Assembly (NCBI GenBank): GCA_020226215.1
Contig: CM035230.1
Span: forward strand, 19,077,883-19,141,882
DNA length: 64,000 nucleotides
Direction of reading: 5' to 3'
Origin: Sindora glabra
Lineage: Eukaryota > Streptophyta > Magnoliopsida > Fabales > Fabaceae
Below are positions 63,592 through 64,000 of the stretch, in pieces. The position numbers were made by a program, and so were the translations under genes. The notes under the pieces were generated by a model, which saw nothing but the letters and a program-made list of their open reading frames with translations, was not told where the DNA came from and made no database searches. Positions within the stretch are counted from its first letter, which is position 1; every line of letters starts with the position of its first letter.

Positions 63592-64000
63592 TGTTAATGT
63601 ATATGCCTTAAAACTAATCATATGGATGATTGTAAATTTGAATCATGTTATTTTAAAGGCAATTTCAATTATCATGTTTATAGATATATTTTTTTGTATA
63701 GTATATTTAATTATGATAATAACCTTAGAATAATTATATTTTTAAATGTCCTTAATCATATATCATTGTGGATTAGGTTGCATTGATATATTAAGACTAG
63801 CATGTGTAGTTACTTATATGAGATATTAAATCTATACATGAGTACAAGTTAGAGAACTTGTGTACTGGACTGACCCATCCTACAAACACTACATGAATCG
63901 TTATATGAGTATCATAAGTGATTCTTAGTGATCATCATTAATATGGTCCTTTGACCTAAGAACGTCAAAGTTCCCTATATGTGGTTCCACATTTTTTATA
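63592..64000 (+). mobile_element. LTR of the family at 4397 and 7120, opposite orientation, cut by window end
   Basis: TGTTAATGTATATGCC and the rest are the reverse complement of the right part of 4397-5765: matching blocks include AAACTAATCATAT, CTAGCATGTG, AAGTTAGAGAACTTGT, TACATGAATCGTTATATGAG and CCCTATATGTG. The right end is outside the window, so solo LTR or full element cannot be told. Confidence 0.85.

Overview
This is AT-rich nuclear DNA from a flowering plant, most likely a eudicot. It holds two spliced or intact host genes of plant-specific type: a GDSL esterase/lipase and an organellar mTERF-family protein. Most of the rest is decayed plant transposons: Ty1-copia, Ty3-gypsy, L1-type LINE, Mutator-like and hAT-like MITEs, and SINE-like pieces. 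I see no bacterial, viral or CRISPR features, and I do not assign a species.

Layout. 1-11316: a plus-strand SIRE-like Ty1-copia element whose 5' end lies outside the window. It carries gag, pol, an extra ORF between pol and the 3' LTR, and the 3' LTR at 9785-11316. Two solo LTRs of another family sit inside it at 4397-5765 and 7120-8780, each with a perfect 5-bp target duplication. The whole element is inserted in the reverse transcriptase of a second, minus-strand copia element at 11317 to about 14890. 14971-24070: AT-rich repeat land with a LINE fragment that is split by a minus-strand LTR element (about 18775-22425).

24170-29903: a three-exon GDSL lipase gene on the plus strand, with a 3.7-kb first intron that contains a Mutator-like MITE. 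30000-40375: intergenic DNA with MITEs (a clear hAT one at 33367-34130), SINE-like pieces and small tandem repeats. 40376-42157: a single-exon minus-strand mTERF gene.

43407-64000: a second transposon cluster. A minus-strand Ty3-gypsy element (Tekay/Del-like) keeps its 3' LTR, polypurine tract, pol and gag relics. A 4681-bp solo LTR at 52437-57117 with a GTTCT target duplication splits its reverse transcriptase. To the right are a plus-strand gypsy LTR with a primer-binding site, the start of another LTR, and an inverted copy of the solo-LTR family seen near the left edge.

I found no convincing new multi-gene system. The most unusual signal is a roughly 50-bp-phased array of palindromic AATCGATT-type units. 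It occurs in the copia LTR, in an LTR-like promoter segment inside the same element just upstream of the extra ORF, and in the unrelated gypsy solo LTR. All family calls come from reading translations by eye, without database searches.
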